Below, piece after piece: positions 7,614-18,698 of a stretch of DNA of 51,303 nt. The notes beneath the pieces are model-generated. The model ran no database searches, was not told the DNA's origin, and saw only the letters and a list, made by a program, of their open reading frames with translations. The position numbers and the translations under genes were made by a program. The stretch covers positions 1 to 51,303 of the forward strand of contig QCCN01000012.1 of NCBI GenBank assembly GCA_003278925.1, written 5' to 3'. The stretch comes from Prochlorococcus sp. AG-347-L17. GTDB taxonomy: Bacteria; Cyanobacteriota; Cyanobacteriia; PCC-6307; Cyanobiaceae. The stretch's first letter is position 1, and every line of letters starts with the position of its first letter.

Positions 7614-8882
7614 ATGTTTAAGATAATTTCTTTATTAAATAACAGAGGATTTTTACGAAAAAAAGACAACTTTAATAGAGGTTTTTTATTTTCTCCACTA
7701 CTCATAATCCCCCTGTTTTTAGTCATTATTTCAGGCTTATTGATAAAGAGTATTCAGGGTGATTTTTTAGTATCGAACTATTTAGGTCATATCCTAACTG
7801 GTTTTTTAGGTTATTTTTTAGCATTTTTCATTTCTTATATACCTATAGAAAGAATTAGAAAGTATGTAGTTCCATTTTATTTGTGTACTTTAACATCCTT
7901 ATTACTAATTTATTTTTTTGGGATTTCAGTGTCTGGAGCTCAAAGATGGTTAAACTTGGGAATCTTTTCTTTTCAACCTTCAGAAGTAGCTAAACTTAGT
8001 ACTGTATTAACTCTTGCTTTAGTACTCAACAAAAAAATAATCCTAACAATAAGTGATCTATTATTGCCCTTATCCGTAGTAGTTGTTCCTTGGTTATTAA
8101 TTTTCTTTCAACCGGACTTAGGTACCTCATTAGTGTTAATTGTTTTGACAGGTGTGATGCTCTATTGGTCGCAAATGCCTATAGAGTGGATTTTGATATT
8201 AGTGTTTTGTATTATCACATCAATACTATATCTAACCTTACCAACTCTTCTTATTTTCTGGATCCCAGTTATGGGATATCTTGCTTATAGGTCATCAAAA
8301 AAGAAAATTATTTTTTCTGCTCTCGCTATTTCGTTCCACTTATTAGTGGCAAAATTTACACCAATTTTGTGGCAATATGGCTTAAAAGAATATCAAAAAG
8401 ATAGATTAGTTTTATTTTTAGATCCAAATAGAGATCCATTAGGTGGCGGATATCATTTGATACAGAGTAAAATTGCAATTGGTTCTGGAGGATTATTTGG
8501 GACTGGTTTGCTACAAGGTAAGCTAACTAATTTGCAATTTATACCTGAACAACATACTGATTTTATATTCAGTGCTTTAGGGGAAGAATTAGGTTTTGTG
8601 GGGTGCACTATAGTTTTATTGCTGTTCTTTTTTTTGATTAAAAAACTTATTAATACTGCAACAATCGCTAGGACTAACTTTGAATCTCTAATTGTTATTG
8701 GAATAGCCTCAACTTTTTTATTTCAAATAATTATTAACTTATTTATGACTATTGGATTAGGACCAGTTACTGGGATTCCCCTTCCTTTTATGAGCTATGG
8801 TCGAACGTCATTAATGACTAATTTTATATCTATTGGATTTGTTTTATCTATATTGAAACGTTCTAGATCATTAAGAAGTTGA
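7614..8882 (+). CDS. rodA: Rod-shape SEDS peptidoglycan glycosyltransferase RodA
   Basis: About 422 residues with roughly ten membrane segments. SEDS signatures are SGAQRWLNLGIFSFQPSEVAKL, given here as two parts (SGAQRWLNLG and FQPSEVAKL), then QPDLGTSLV and a C-terminal GIPLPFMSYGRTSL. The enzyme polymerises lipid II for lateral wall growth. An upstream TTG at 7611 abuts the mrp stop; ATG 7614 is preferred. The stop overlaps the start of the histidine kinase gene (TGATG), indicating an mrp-rodA-kinase operon. Confidence 0.95.
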   Translation: MFKIISLLNNRGFLRKKDNFNRGFLFSPLLIIPLFLVIISGLLIKSIQGDFLVSNYLGHILTGFLGYFLAFFISYIPIERIRKYVVPFYLCTLTSLLLIYFFGISVSGAQRWLNLGIFSFQPSEVAKLSTVLTLALVLNKKIILTISDLLLPLSVVVVPWLLIFFQPDLGTSLVLIVLTGVMLYWSQMPIEWILILVFCIITSILYLTLPTLLIFWIPVMGYLAYRSSKKKIIFSALAISFHLLVAKFTPILWQYGLKEYQKDRLVLFLDPNRDPLGGGYHLIQSKIAIGSGGLFGTGLLQGKLTNLQFIPEQHTDFIFSALGEELGFVGCTIVLLLFFFLIKKLINTATIARTNFESLIVIGIASTFLFQIIINLFMTIGLGPVTGIPLPFMSYGRTSLMTNFISIGFVLSILKRSRSLRS

Positions 8883-10243
8883 TGAAATCACAAATAACTA
8901 TAAAAAAAATTCAAGAGCTTTTGATTAAAGGAGCTCAAACCATCTATGTGGATGATGATACATCCAGAAGAATGTGGTGGGCTTCTTTAGAAGTTATTCA
9001 AAAAGATTTCCTTTCTCAAAATTATAAAGAGGGGGGGATTTGGGTTGCCTCGCCTTTGCCAGCTTTCAATGATAAAAAATTTTTAAATCAACTTCATGGA
9101 TGGCTTTGGTCTCCTGAGGGGTTTCCATACTTTCAAAATGAGAATATAGGTTTTTTACCAGTCAATAATTCAGAAAAGAAAAAAGATTTCGATTTAGTTA
9201 GTAATTATAAAGTCTTAAATCTTTCTCAAGAGGATGGCTATGAACCTTTTTTGATGATAATCACACCAAATTTTCAATGCGTATTATCAATTGTAGGAGA
9301 AAAAGATAGGAAAATTTTATTAATGAAGTGTGATGAAGAAAGCCTAAAACTTTCAATTGAATTAATGCATGCAAAATTAAATCAAGAAAATTATGAGGAA
9401 GGAGTAAAATTTCGTAGTGCAATCAACAATTTAGGTAACCTTAATATTAATAATCAATTTGAAAAATTTTTTTGGCCAATATTATCAGCAAAATTAGCAA
9501 ATATTTCGCCAAATCATAATATACAGAATCCTGTTAAAAATGATGAAAAAAATGTGCAAATAACTGAAGCAAAATTATTACGTGCAATTTCTCATGAAGT
9601 AAGAACTCCTTTGGCAACAATAAGAACCCTAATAAGTTCTACTTTAAAAAAATATAAAATGGATGAATCAATGAGAAATCGTTTAATTCAAATAGACAAT
9701 GAATGTAATGAACAAATTGATAGGTTTGGTTTAATCTTTAATGCAGCAGAATTAGTTGATAATGAAGTGCCATCATTGAATAACTTGGCGAAAATTAATT
9801 TAGCCGAAATTTTCAAAAAGCTTGCTCCTTTGTGGAATAAACAATTAAATCGACGTGGTATTTCTTTGAAGATAGATATCCCCAAACAACTTCCACAAAT
9901 TTTGAGTGATTCTGAAAAATTAGAATTAATGTTAAGAGGATTAATTGATAAAAATACTAGAGGATTAAAAGAGGGTAGTACATTGATTTTAGAATTAAGG
10001 CCAGCTGGTCCAAAACTCAAACTTCAACTTAAAGTACAAAAATTAGATAATAATCAAAAAGAAATTCTAAAAAAAGATAACGGTTCTGATATTGGTCCTG
10101 TTTTAAATTGGAACCCTCAAACTGGAAGTTTACAACTTAGTCAAAATGCCACTCACAAGTTGTTAGCTAGTTTAGGAGGATATGTCACACAAAGACGTGA
10201 TACAGGTTTGACAGTATTTTTTCCGATTTCAGATGCAAAATGA
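8882..10243 (+). CDS. Sensor histidine kinase with degenerate ATP-binding domain
   Basis: 453 residues from the ATG overlapping the rodA stop. No membrane segment. The N-terminal half (about 1-200) is an unrecognised input region containing a WWASLEVIQKDFL segment. The HisKA box LLRAISHEVRTPLATIRTL has phospho-acceptor His238. The C-terminal catalytic region is only faintly HATPase-like: the N box reads LRGLIDKNTRG, the usual DxGxG is missing, and only LGGYVTQRRDTGLTVFFPI recalls the end of the domain. Either ATP binding is strongly modified or the protein works as a phospho-acceptor or scaffold. No response regulator is adjacent. Confidence 0.8.
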   Translation: MKSQITIKKIQELLIKGAQTIYVDDDTSRRMWWASLEVIQKDFLSQNYKEGGIWVASPLPAFNDKKFLNQLHGWLWSPEGFPYFQNENIGFLPVNNSEKKKDFDLVSNYKVLNLSQEDGYEPFLMIITPNFQCVLSIVGEKDRKILLMKCDEESLKLSIELMHAKLNQENYEEGVKFRSAINNLGNLNINNQFEKFFWPILSAKLANISPNHNIQNPVKNDEKNVQITEAKLLRAISHEVRTPLATIRTLISSTLKKYKMDESMRNRLIQIDNECNEQIDRFGLIFNAAELVDNEVPSLNNLAKINLAEIFKKLAPLWNKQLNRRGISLKIDIPKQLPQILSDSEKLELMLRGLIDKNTRGLKEGSTLILELRPAGPKLKLQLKVQKLDNNQKEILKKDNGSDIGPVLNWNPQTGSLQLSQNATHKLLASLGGYVTQRRDTGLTVFFPISDAK

Positions 10244-10354
10244 AATGATAATTAAGTTATACATATATTAAATAATGTAGAAAAATTCCTATTAATTTTG
10301 AATTTTGTAAAATATGAATGCTAATTTCTTATTATAAATAACTCAAAATTTAGG

Positions 10355-10777
10355 ATGACTGAAACTTTAGTTGGTCAATTTCCAAAGCATATAGGAAGTA
10401 CTGGGGGTTTATTAAACTCAGCAGAAACCGAAGAGAAATATGCAATTGTATGGAAAAGTTCAAAGGAACAAGCATTTGAATTGCCCACCGGTGGAGCGGC
10501 TATTATGCATGAAGGTGATAATTTAATGTACTTTGCAAGAAAAGAACAATGTCTTGCATTAGGGACACAATTAAGAGCCTTCAAACCAAGAATTGAAGAT
10601 TTTAAAATCTACCGAATTTTCCCAGGTGGCGATATTGAATTTTTACACCCAAAAGATGGTGTTTTCCCTGAAAAAGTAAATGAAGGCAGAGAGAAAGTCG
10701 GTCATAATCCTCGAAGAATAGGTGAGAATCCTAATCCAGCTGGTTTGAAATTTACAACTAAGAATACTTTTGATTAA
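10355..10777 (+). CDS. psaD: Photosystem I reaction centre subunit II
   Basis: 140 residues, the normal cyanobacterial length. It is a stromal-side PSI subunit that docks ferredoxin and stabilises PsaC. Conserved stretches include [21 protein letters not shown] [15 protein letters not shown], and [22 protein letters not shown] (cited in part). The basic region [13 protein letters not shown] is the ferredoxin-contact area. It lies in its own unit, with 111 bases upstream containing a TATAAA at 10333-10338, too close to the start to be sure it is the promoter. Confidence 0.98.
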   Translation: MTETLVGQFPKHIGSTGGLLNSAETEEKYAIVWKSSKEQAFELPTGGAAIMHEGDNLMYFARKEQCLALGTQLRAFKPRIEDFKIYRIFPGGDIEFLHPKDGVFPEKVNEGREKVGHNPRRIGENPNPAGLKFTTKNTFD

Positions 10778-10836
10778 CTTTCTTAAAGTTGATATAAAAG
10801 AAGAAAATAATTATAATTTGGGCTGAAGTTATTAAT

Positions 10837-12357
10837 ATGATCAGCTCAAAGAAAGATAGTTTTTTAAAGGCTTACAAGGAAGGTAAAAATTTTATACCTA
10901 TTGTTGAAACTTGGCCAGCAGATTTAGAGACTCCATTATCGACTTGGTTAAAATTATCTTCAAAAAATTCCCATGGTGTTTTTCTTGAATCTGTTGAAGG
11001 TGGGGAGAATTTGGGAAGGTGGAGTATTGTTGCTACTAAACCTCTTTGGGAAGCAGTTTGTTATGGAGAAGAAATAGTTAAAACTTGGAATAATGGCAAA
11101 ACTGAAACACACAAAGGTGATCCTTTTGATGTTTTAAAAAGTTGGACAAAGGAATATAAGTCAACCATGATTGATGACTTACCATCAATTGGACAGTTAT
11201 ATGGATCTTGGGGTTATGAATTAATAAATCAAATAGAACCAAGCGTTCCAATAAATGAAATATCAGAAAATAATATCCCCTATGGTTCCTGGATGTTTTT
11301 TGATCAATTAGTTGTTTTTGATCAAATAAAAAGATGTATTACTGCAGTGGTTTATGCAGATATAACTTCTTCAAAAGAGTTCTCAATTGAAGAGCTGTAT
11401 CTAAACTCAATTTCTAAAATTCAGAAAACTAGAAATTTAATGAGAGTTCCTTTAAAAGAAAATGAGTTTTTAGATTGGAATGAAAATGAGAATTTGAATT
11501 TAGATCTAGAAAGTAATTGGGAGAAAAAAGATTTTGAGGATGCAGTTCTCTCCGCAAAAGAATACATAAGAAAGGGAGATATCTTCCAAATAGTTATAAG
11601 TCAGAGATTCCAAACTCAAGTCAATAATGAACCCTTTAATTTATATAGAAGTTTGAGGATGGTTAATCCATCTCCATACATGTCATTTTTTGATTTCGGC
11701 TCATGGTATCTGATAGGTTCAAGTCCTGAAGTGATGGTTAAAGCAGAAAAAAATAAAAATAGTCAGATTGTTGCAAGCTTAAGACCAATAGCTGGAACAA
11801 GACCTAGAGGCATTGATAATCAACATGACTTGGAATTAGAAAAGGAATTATTAAAAGATCCAAAAGAGATAGCTGAGCATGTAATGCTAATTGATCTTGG
11901 GAGAAATGATCTTGGAAGAGTTTGTGAAATTGGTACTGTCAAGGTTAAGGATTTAATGGTTATTGAGAAATATTCACATGTTATGCATATAGTCAGTCAA
12001 GTTGAGGGGATCTTAAAAAACAATGCTGATGTATGGGATTTGCTCAAAGCATCCTTTCCCGCTGGCACAGTAACGGGCGCCCCAAAAATAAGAGCAATGC
12101 AATTGATTAAGCAATTTGAAAAAGATGCTAGAGGACCTTATGCTGGTGTATACGGATCTGTTGATATTAATGGTGCATTAAATACAGCAATTACGATAAG
12201 AACCATGATAGTTAAACCCTCAAGAGATGGAAAATATGATGTATCAGTGCAAGCAGGAGCTGGAATAGTTGCTGATTCTTTTCCTGAAAATGAATATCAA
12301 GAAACGATTAATAAAGCAAAGGGGATACTAAAAGCATTAGCCTGTTTGGATAAATAA
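10837..12357 (+). CDS. trpE: Anthranilate synthase component I
   Basis: 506 residues. It converts chorismate to anthranilate for tryptophan, using ammonia from a TrpG glutaminase that is not in the window. The N-terminal tryptophan-binding region has [16 protein letters not shown]. The chorismate-binding domain has [38 protein letters not shown] and the [11 protein letters not shown] motif. The stop codon is followed immediately by the gshA ATG, so the two genes are probably co-transcribed. Confidence 0.97.
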   Translation: MISSKKDSFLKAYKEGKNFIPIVETWPADLETPLSTWLKLSSKNSHGVFLESVEGGENLGRWSIVATKPLWEAVCYGEEIVKTWNNGKTETHKGDPFDVLKSWTKEYKSTMIDDLPSIGQLYGSWGYELINQIEPSVPINEISENNIPYGSWMFFDQLVVFDQIKRCITAVVYADITSSKEFSIEELYLNSISKIQKTRNLMRVPLKENEFLDWNENENLNLDLESNWEKKDFEDAVLSAKEYIRKGDIFQIVISQRFQTQVNNEPFNLYRSLRMVNPSPYMSFFDFGSWYLIGSSPEVMVKAEKNKNSQIVASLRPIAGTRPRGIDNQHDLELEKELLKDPKEIAEHVMLIDLGRNDLGRVCEIGTVKVKDLMVIEKYSHVMHIVSQVEGILKNNADVWDLLKASFPAGTVTGAPKIRAMQLIKQFEKDARGPYAGVYGSVDINGALNTAITIRTMIVKPSRDGKYDVSVQAGAGIVADSFPENEYQETINKAKGILKALACLDK

Positions 12358-13467
12358 ATGAGTCAAAATAATCTTTATAAAGGTTTTGAGGTGGAACTTT
12401 TCACAGGTTCTTACAATTCTCATATTGGTGTTTCGGCTGAAATTGAGAAACAATTTCCTGATTTTGTAAAAGAGCCAGATAATAGAAACGTTGAATATAT
12501 AACAACACCTGAAAAAGACTACGGTTCTTTATTTGAGAAATTAATAACTCCAAGAAAAAAGTTAAGGAGGTGGCTAGATACTAAAAATTTAACAATCATT
12601 CCTTCATCCACTCTTTGTTTTAAACACAATATTCAATTTCAAAGATCTGATATTGAAAACGTCTATCATCAATTTATTCAAGATAATTATGGAATATCTA
12701 TTGCAACTTCAAGTGTCCATATAAACATAGGAATAAATGATTTAGATAAACTTTTTTCAGCCATAAGACTTATAAGATCTGAGGCTGCTCTATATCTATC
12801 ATTAAGTGCTAGTTCACCTTTTTTAAATAATAAAATTACGAATAATCACTCTCAGAGATGGATCCAGTTTCCTAAAACACCGAGTAGAGTTCCTTTTTTT
12901 GCAAATCATAATTCTTATATCGACTGGATAGAGAAAAATATATCAAATAAAAACATGCAAAATATAAGACATTTTTGGTCTTCAATCCGACCAAATGGTC
13001 CCCAAAGACCTTTAATTCTTGATCGTTTGGAATTAAGAATTTGTGATTTTGTTCACGATATTAATCTGCTTTTAGGGATAACAGCCATGATAGAACTAAG
13101 GATTTTAAATCTTTTTGAAAATATAAATACCTTAGATCCTAAGTATGCTAGTACTTTTTCAATGGATGAGTTGTCAGAAATATGTGATCAAAATGAAATT
13201 AATGCTGCTAAAGATAGTCTGAATTCAGAGTTAATTCACTGGCAAGATGGCAAAAGAGTTATTTGTAGAGAATGGATTCAAAACTTATTATCAGATTTAT
13301 CATCCACAGCAGAAGATTTTGGTATGAAACATCTTTTAGATCCTATCTATAAAGTGCTTGAAGAAGGCAATCAATCTATGAAATGGATAAATCAATATGA
13401 AAAAGGTCTTTCTATTGAGCAGATAATGAGAATTTCTATAGAAGATATGATTAGGAGTGAGGCCTAG
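12358..13467 (+). CDS. gshA: Glutamate-cysteine ligase, cyanobacterial type
   Basis: 369 residues. First step of glutathione synthesis, joining glutamate and cysteine with ATP. It belongs to the GCS2-related cyanobacterial family: GFEVELFTG at the N-terminus, VEYITTPEKDY, and a WSSIRPNGPQRPL region. The start directly abuts trpE. Glutathione synthetase (gshB) is not nearby. Identification is good at family level. Confidence 0.88.
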   Translation: MSQNNLYKGFEVELFTGSYNSHIGVSAEIEKQFPDFVKEPDNRNVEYITTPEKDYGSLFEKLITPRKKLRRWLDTKNLTIIPSSTLCFKHNIQFQRSDIENVYHQFIQDNYGISIATSSVHINIGINDLDKLFSAIRLIRSEAALYLSLSASSPFLNNKITNNHSQRWIQFPKTPSRVPFFANHNSYIDWIEKNISNKNMQNIRHFWSSIRPNGPQRPLILDRLELRICDFVHDINLLLGITAMIELRILNLFENINTLDPKYASTFSMDELSEICDQNEINAAKDSLNSELIHWQDGKRVICREWIQNLLSDLSSTAEDFGMKHLLDPIYKVLEEGNQSMKWINQYEKGLSIEQIMRISIEDMIRSEA

Positions 13468-13528
13468 AATGTTTGATTATTTAAATAAACTTTGATCTGA
13501 ATATTTTCACTTGTGACATAATGATTAT

Positions 13529-16498
13529 ATGGAATCTTTTCAACAGATAAAAAATAATAATGTGGATCTGATAAGTAACAATGATCCACTTGATAAAAAT
13601 CGTCTTCTAATTGAAGATCTCTGGGAATCCGTGCTTAGAGAAGAATGCCCAGATGATCAAGCAGAAAGATTGATACAGCTTAAAGAATTAAGTTATTCAA
13701 AACAAATTGATGGCGATAGTTCAAAAACTTTTAAGAATGAAATAGTAGATATTGTAAATTCTATGGATTTAGCAGAATCCATAGCTGCAGCAAGGGCGTT
13801 TTCATTGTATTTTCAACTTGTGAATATTTTGGAACAAAGAGTTGAGGAAGATAGATATATTCAAAGCTTTACAAATAAGGATGTTCAAAAATCGCCCGAT
13901 AATCTTGACCCTTTTGCACCAGCATTGGCTAGGCAAAATGCTCCAGTAACTTTTAGAGAATTATTCTACAGGCTGAGGAAATTAAATGTGCCACCAGGAA
14001 AATTAGAGGAGTTATTACAGGAAATGGATATCCGTTTGGTTTTTACTGCACATCCTACGGAGATAGTAAGACATACGATTAGACATAAACAAACAAGAGT
14101 AGCAAATTTGTTAAAAAAAATACAGATTGAGCAATTTCTCACAAAAGAAGAAAAAAATTCTTTAAAAACCCAATTAAAAGAGGAAGTAAGACTTTGGTGG
14201 AGAACAGATGAATTGCATCAATTTAAACCTTCAGTTTTAGATGAAGTTGATTATGCCTTGCATTATTTTCAGCAAGTTTTATTTAATGCTATGCCTCAAT
14301 TGAGGGGCAGGATCGCTGAAGCACTTACCGAAAATTATCCAGATGTTCAGTTGCCCTCAGAATCTTTTTGTAACTTCGGTTCTTGGGTAGGCTCTGATAG
14401 GGACGGTAATCCATCGGTCACTCCAGAAATAACATGGAGAACTGCTTGCTACCAAAGACAGTTGATGTTGGAAAGATATATTATTGCGACGTCTAATCTT
14501 AGAGATCAATTAAGTGTGTCGATGCAATGGAGTCAAGTTAGTTCCTCCTTATTAGAGTCACTCGAAACTGACAGAGTTAAGTTTCCTGAAATATATGAAA
14601 CTAGAGCTACAAGGTATAGATCAGAACCCTACAGATTAAAATTAAGTTATATTTTAGAGAAATTAAGGTTAACACAAGAAAGAAATAATTTATTAGCTGA
14701 TAGTGGGTGGAAATTTGACTTGGAGGGAGAAACTGATACCAAAAATCTAGATAAAGTTGAAAACTTATATTACAAGTCAGTAAACGAATTTACCTATGAT
14801 CTTGAACTAATAAAAAATAGCTTAATTAGTACAGATTTAACTTGTGAGTCTGTAAATACCATACTTACTCAAGTTCATATTTTTGGATTTTCTTTAGCAA
14901 GTTTAGATATTCGGCAAGAGAGCACAAGGCATAGTGACGCTATACAAGAGCTTACAAATTATCTTGATTTATCTTTTCAATATGACCAAATGTCTGAGGA
15001 AGAGAAAATTAAATGGCTTATAGACGAATTAAATACAAAAAGGCCTTTAATTCCATCTGACGTTAACTGGACAAAAGCTACAGAAGAAACCTTTTCAGTT
15101 TTTAAAATGGTTAAGAGACTCCAGCAAGAATTTGGAAGCCGCATTTGTCATTCCTATGTAATTTCAATGAGTCATAGTGCATCTGATTTGCTTGAAGTTC
15201 TCTTATTGGCAAAAGAAATGGGACTTCTTGATCAAAATTCACAAAAGTCAAAATTATTAGTTGTTCCTCTTTTTGAAACTGTGGAAGACCTTAAAAGAGC
15301 CCCAGAAGTAATGGAAAAGTTGTTTAAATTGGATTTCTATAGATCATTATTGCCAAAAGTAGGAGAATCATTTAAACCTCTGCAAGAATTAATGCTTGGA
15401 TATTCTGATAGCAATAAAGATTCAGGGTTTGTTTCTAGTAATTGGGAAATTCATAGAGCTCAAATAGCTCTTCAAAATCTCTCAAGTAGAAACAACATTT
15501 TGCTAAGACTTTTTCATGGAAGAGGTGGTTCTGTAGGGAGAGGAGGAGGACCTGCCTATCAAGCAATATTGGCTCAACCAAGTGGCACTTTAAAAGGGCG
15601 AATAAAAATAACAGAACAAGGTGAAGTTTTAGCTTCTAAATATAGTCTTCCCGAACTGGCTTTGTACAATCTTGAGACTGTCACTACAGCGGTAATTCAA
15701 AATAGTTTGGTCAATAATAGACTTGACGCTACTCCAGAATGGAATCAATTAATGTCTAGGTTAGCAGAAACATCAAGATCTCATTACAGAAAATTAGTGC
15801 ATGAGAATCCTGATTTGTTAAATTTCTTTCAAGAGGTAACCCCAATAGAAGAAATAAGTAAATTACAGATATCTAGTAGGCCTGCCAGAAGAAAAAAAGG
15901 TGCAAAAGATTTGTCAAGTTTAAGAGCTATTCCATGGGTATTTGGTTGGACACAAAGTAGATTTCTTTTGCCAAGCTGGTTTGGAGTAGGCACTGCATTG
16001 TCATCTGAATTAAATTCAGATCCACAACAAATTGAATTATTGAGAGTTCTGCATCAAAGATGGCCATTTTTTAGGATGCTCATATCTAAGGTAGAAATGA
16101 CATTATCTAAGGTGGATTTAGAAGTTGCTAGATATTATGTTGATACTCTTGGCAGTAAAGAAAATAAAGATTCTTTTGATGATATTTTTGAAGTAATTTC
16201 TAAAGAATATAATCTTACAAAATCTTTAATACTTGAAATTACTGGTAAAAATAAGCTCCTAGAATCTGATAGAGACTTGAAATCATCAGTAAGCTTGAGA
16301 AATAAGACAATTATTCCATTAGGGTTTTTGCAGGTTTCACTTCTAAGAAGACTTAGAGACCAGACAAGACAACCCCCAATAAGTGAATTTATTATAGATA
16401 AAGATGAATCTAGAAGAGCTTATAGCAGAAGTGAACTATTAAGGGGAGCACTTTTAACTATTAATGGGATAGCAGCTGGTATGAGAAATACAGGTTGA
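13529..16498 (+). CDS. ppc: Phosphoenolpyruvate carboxylase
   Basis: 989 residues, full length for the bacterial type. It carboxylates PEP to oxaloacetate to feed the incomplete TCA branch and amino-acid synthesis. Catalytic segments are [34 protein letters not shown] and [14 protein letters not shown]. The C-terminus ends in GMRNTG, where many family members have QNTG. The N-terminal phosphorylatable serine of plant enzymes is absent. The ATG at 13529 follows a 61-base gap after gshA. Confidence 0.97.
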   Translation: MESFQQIKNNNVDLISNNDPLDKNRLLIEDLWESVLREECPDDQAERLIQLKELSYSKQIDGDSSKTFKNEIVDIVNSMDLAESIAAARAFSLYFQLVNILEQRVEEDRYIQSFTNKDVQKSPDNLDPFAPALARQNAPVTFRELFYRLRKLNVPPGKLEELLQEMDIRLVFTAHPTEIVRHTIRHKQTRVANLLKKIQIEQFLTKEEKNSLKTQLKEEVRLWWRTDELHQFKPSVLDEVDYALHYFQQVLFNAMPQLRGRIAEALTENYPDVQLPSESFCNFGSWVGSDRDGNPSVTPEITWRTACYQRQLMLERYIIATSNLRDQLSVSMQWSQVSSSLLESLETDRVKFPEIYETRATRYRSEPYRLKLSYILEKLRLTQERNNLLADSGWKFDLEGETDTKNLDKVENLYYKSVNEFTYDLELIKNSLISTDLTCESVNTILTQVHIFGFSLASLDIRQESTRHSDAIQELTNYLDLSFQYDQMSEEEKIKWLIDELNTKRPLIPSDVNWTKATEETFSVFKMVKRLQQEFGSRICHSYVISMSHSASDLLEVLLLAKEMGLLDQNSQKSKLLVVPLFETVEDLKRAPEVMEKLFKLDFYRSLLPKVGESFKPLQELMLGYSDSNKDSGFVSSNWEIHRAQIALQNLSSRNNILLRLFHGRGGSVGRGGGPAYQAILAQPSGTLKGRIKITEQGEVLASKYSLPELALYNLETVTTAVIQNSLVNNRLDATPEWNQLMSRLAETSRSHYRKLVHENPDLLNFFQEVTPIEEISKLQISSRPARRKKGAKDLSSLRAIPWVFGWTQSRFLLPSWFGVGTALSSELNSDPQQIELLRVLHQRWPFFRMLISKVEMTLSKVDLEVARYYVDTLGSKENKDSFDDIFEVISKEYNLTKSLILEITGKNKLLESDRDLKSSVSLRNKTIIPLGFLQVSLLRRLRDQTRQPPISEFIIDKDESRRAYSRSELLRGALLTINGIAAGMRNTG

Positions 16499-16501
16499 TA
16501 A

Positions 16502-16948
16502 TTGCAATATTTTTCTAAGAAAAAACTTGTTCTTCCAGAAGGTTATTTTGTTAACTCTTCTCAAATTCCATTAGCTAAAGAAGTTAATAAACTATTAGCG
16601 AATTGTGGTTCTGAGACATTTCCAATAAAACCTCTTTCTGAGGCTATTCAGAAAAGTAATTTCTTTTTTACCATACAGAATGGATTAAAAAATAAATTAT
16701 ATGGCTTTGTAAGGGTTACGTCCGACAGGGGATTGAATGCTAACTTATGGAATTTAAGTGCATTTCCAGGTAATAACCAGCAGCTTTATTATTCAGTATT
16801 GCTTCAAGTAACTCTTGAGAAAATAAATAGAGAAATGCCTGGATGCAGTATTTCTGTACAGGCTCCAGTATCTTCATTTATAAGTTTAGAGGAAAATGGA
16901 TTCATACTAGATCCAAATGGAATAAGAGTAATGGGATATAAACTTTAA
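16502..16948 (+). CDS. Putative GNAT-like acetyltransferase
   Basis: 148 residues, TTG start 3 bases after the ppc stop, so likely translated from the ppc transcript. The central part (LYGFVRVTSDRGLNANLWNL) and the C-terminal ISLEENGFILDPNGIRVMGY resemble the strand and C-terminal ending of GNAT N-acetyltransferases. The acetyl-CoA loop (Q/RxxGxG/A) is not clearly present. Substrate unknown; the fold assignment is tentative. Confidence 0.6.
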   Translation: MQYFSKKKLVLPEGYFVNSSQIPLAKEVNKLLANCGSETFPIKPLSEAIQKSNFFFTIQNGLKNKLYGFVRVTSDRGLNANLWNLSAFPGNNQQLYYSVLLQVTLEKINREMPGCSISVQAPVSSFISLEENGFILDPNGIRVMGYKL

Positions 16949-16959
16949 AAATTATTTTA

Positions 16960-17033
16960 CGAGCATGGAGGGATTCGAACCCCCGACTCTCAGAACCGGA
17001 ATCTGATGCTCTATCCAACTGAGCTACATGCCC
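16960..17033 (-). tRNA. tRNA-Arg (CCG)
   Basis: A 74-base cloverleaf. Acceptor GGGCATG pairs with CATGCTC (one G-T pair), and the anticodon loop TTCCGGT reads CCG. The T-arm contains GGTTCGAATCC. It decodes the rare CGG codon. It lies antisense to the flanking ppc-side and recF genes, with no partial copy seen nearby. Confidence 0.95.
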
Positions 17034-17097
17034 TTTAATTTTTCAATTTCTTTAAAGAGAATCTAAATATTTTAAACTTAGCTACTTTAATTAATGA

Positions 17098-18202
17098 ATG
17101 CACAAAAAAAATTTTTTTAAATAAATTAAAAATTAAAAATTTTCGGAACCATAAAAGTTTTGAAATTGATTTAAAAGAGCAAAGAGCAATTGTTCTTGGT
17201 TGCAATGGTATTGGTAAGTCAAATTTACTTGAATCGGTTGAATTTTTAAGTCAATTAAAATCTAATAGAGCACTAAGCGATAAAGATTTAATAGAGAACG
17301 ACAGTGATATGGCTGTAGTTATAGGCCAGATAAATTTTAAAGATAATTTAAAGTTAAATTTATTCCGAAAAGGGCCTAAAAGAATTTATGTCAATGAATC
17401 AATCTTGAAAAAACAGAGTGAAATAAAGAATTATATTCGGAGTGTATGTTTTTGTTCTAATGATATAGATATTGTTAGAGGTGAACCCAGTTATCGAAGA
17501 ACATGGATTGATAAAGTCGTATCTCAGCTTGAACCAGTATATTTAGACCTGATAAGTAGATTTAATAGGATTTTAAAACAAAGAAGTCATTTTTGGCGTT
17601 CGGAAAGTTTCTTAAAAACTCAATCCACAGATATTGTTGAAAGCTTTGATATTCAAATGTCAATAATAAGTACAAGAATTTTTAGGCGCAGAAGAAGAGC
17701 TTTATTAAAAATAAAACCATATGTTGAATATTGGCATAATCATTTAAGTAAATCTCAAGAGCAAATAGACATAAATTATCTATCGGGGATACAAAATATA
17801 AGTCCAGAAGAAGAAGAAGAAGAAGTTATTAGTAAAAAAATAGCAGAACAGCTCTTAAATCAGCGTTCAATAGAAGCATTGACTGGTAAATGTAATTTTG
17901 GACCTCATCGTGATGATGTTGAGTTTCTAATCAATAATCGTTCAGTTAGAAAATATGGTTCGTCAGGGCAGCAAAGGACTTTTATCTTGGCTTTAAAGAT
18001 GGCTGAACTCGATTTATTAACTAAAACATTAAATGTTCCTCCAATACTTATATTAGATGATGTCTTGGCAGAATTAGATCTAACCAGGCAAAATTTGTTA
18101 TTAAATTCTGTTGGTAAAGATAGTCAATGTTTTATAAGTGCGACACATTTAGATAAATTTAATCAGTCGTTCTTAGGATCGTCACAAATGATTCACTTAT
18201 AA
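17098..18202 (+). CDS. recF: DNA replication/repair protein RecF (5' end interrupted or non-canonical start)
   Basis: RecF is an SMC-like ATPase that loads RecA at gaps. The first in-frame ATG (17309) would drop the Walker A motif. Upstream codons in the same frame encode IFLNKLKIKNFRNH and GCNGIGKSNLLE, the expected RecF N-terminus. No ATG, GTG or TTG precedes them in that frame. ATG codons at 17094 and 17098 are out of frame and separated from it by an A8T7 run; removing one A puts 17098 in frame, and removing two puts 17094 in frame. The signature SSGQQRTFILALKMAE and Walker B LILDDVLAELD are intact. Possibilities are a sequencing indel, slippage, an ATT start near 17111, or a recent frameshift. 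Confidence 0.85.
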
Positions 18203-18255
18203 TTTTAAAAAAGGCACAATTTTTAGCTAATCTTAATTTCATATAAATTTCTTAA

Positions 18256-18690
18256 ATGGAAATCTACAAAAAAAATCAAATTATAAGTTCGTTAAGTGAT
18301 GAGCAAAAATTAAGTCATCAAAGTAAACATCTTTTGTTGGAACTTTATAGATGCGATCGCGAAAAATTAAATGACGAATCCTTTTTGCGCTGTAATTTAA
18401 ATAGAGCTGCTAAATTAGCAAATGCAACAGTTTTGAATTTGATAAGTAATAAATTTGAGCCTCAGGGGGTGACGGCAATTGCATTACTGGCAGAATCTCA
18501 TATTTCAATACATACTTGGCCTGAATCTAATTATTCGGCAGTTGACATTTTTACATGTGGTCAAAATATGATGCCTGAACTAGCTAGTCAATATTTAATT
18601 GAATCTTTGAAGGCTAAAGAACACTCTTTGCGTGTTATTGAGCGAAATCCACCTTCAGCAGTCCCTAAACAGATCAGAACAGTTATTTAA
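18256..18690 (+). CDS. speD: S-adenosylmethionine decarboxylase proenzyme
   Basis: 144 residues, short bacterial type. It self-cleaves to generate a pyruvoyl cofactor and supplies decarboxylated SAM for spermidine. The cleavage region LLAESHISIHTWPE is present, with the Ser after Glu becoming the pyruvoyl group. The following YSAVDIFTCG carries the catalytic Cys region. speE is not adjacent. It follows recF on the same strand by 53 bases and converges on larE with an 8-base gap. Confidence 0.95.
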   Translation: MEIYKKNQIISSLSDEQKLSHQSKHLLLELYRCDREKLNDESFLRCNLNRAAKLANATVLNLISNKFEPQGVTAIALLAESHISIHTWPESNYSAVDIFTCGQNMMPELASQYLIESLKAKEHSLRVIERNPPSAVPKQIRTVI

Positions 18691-18698
18691 ATACAATA

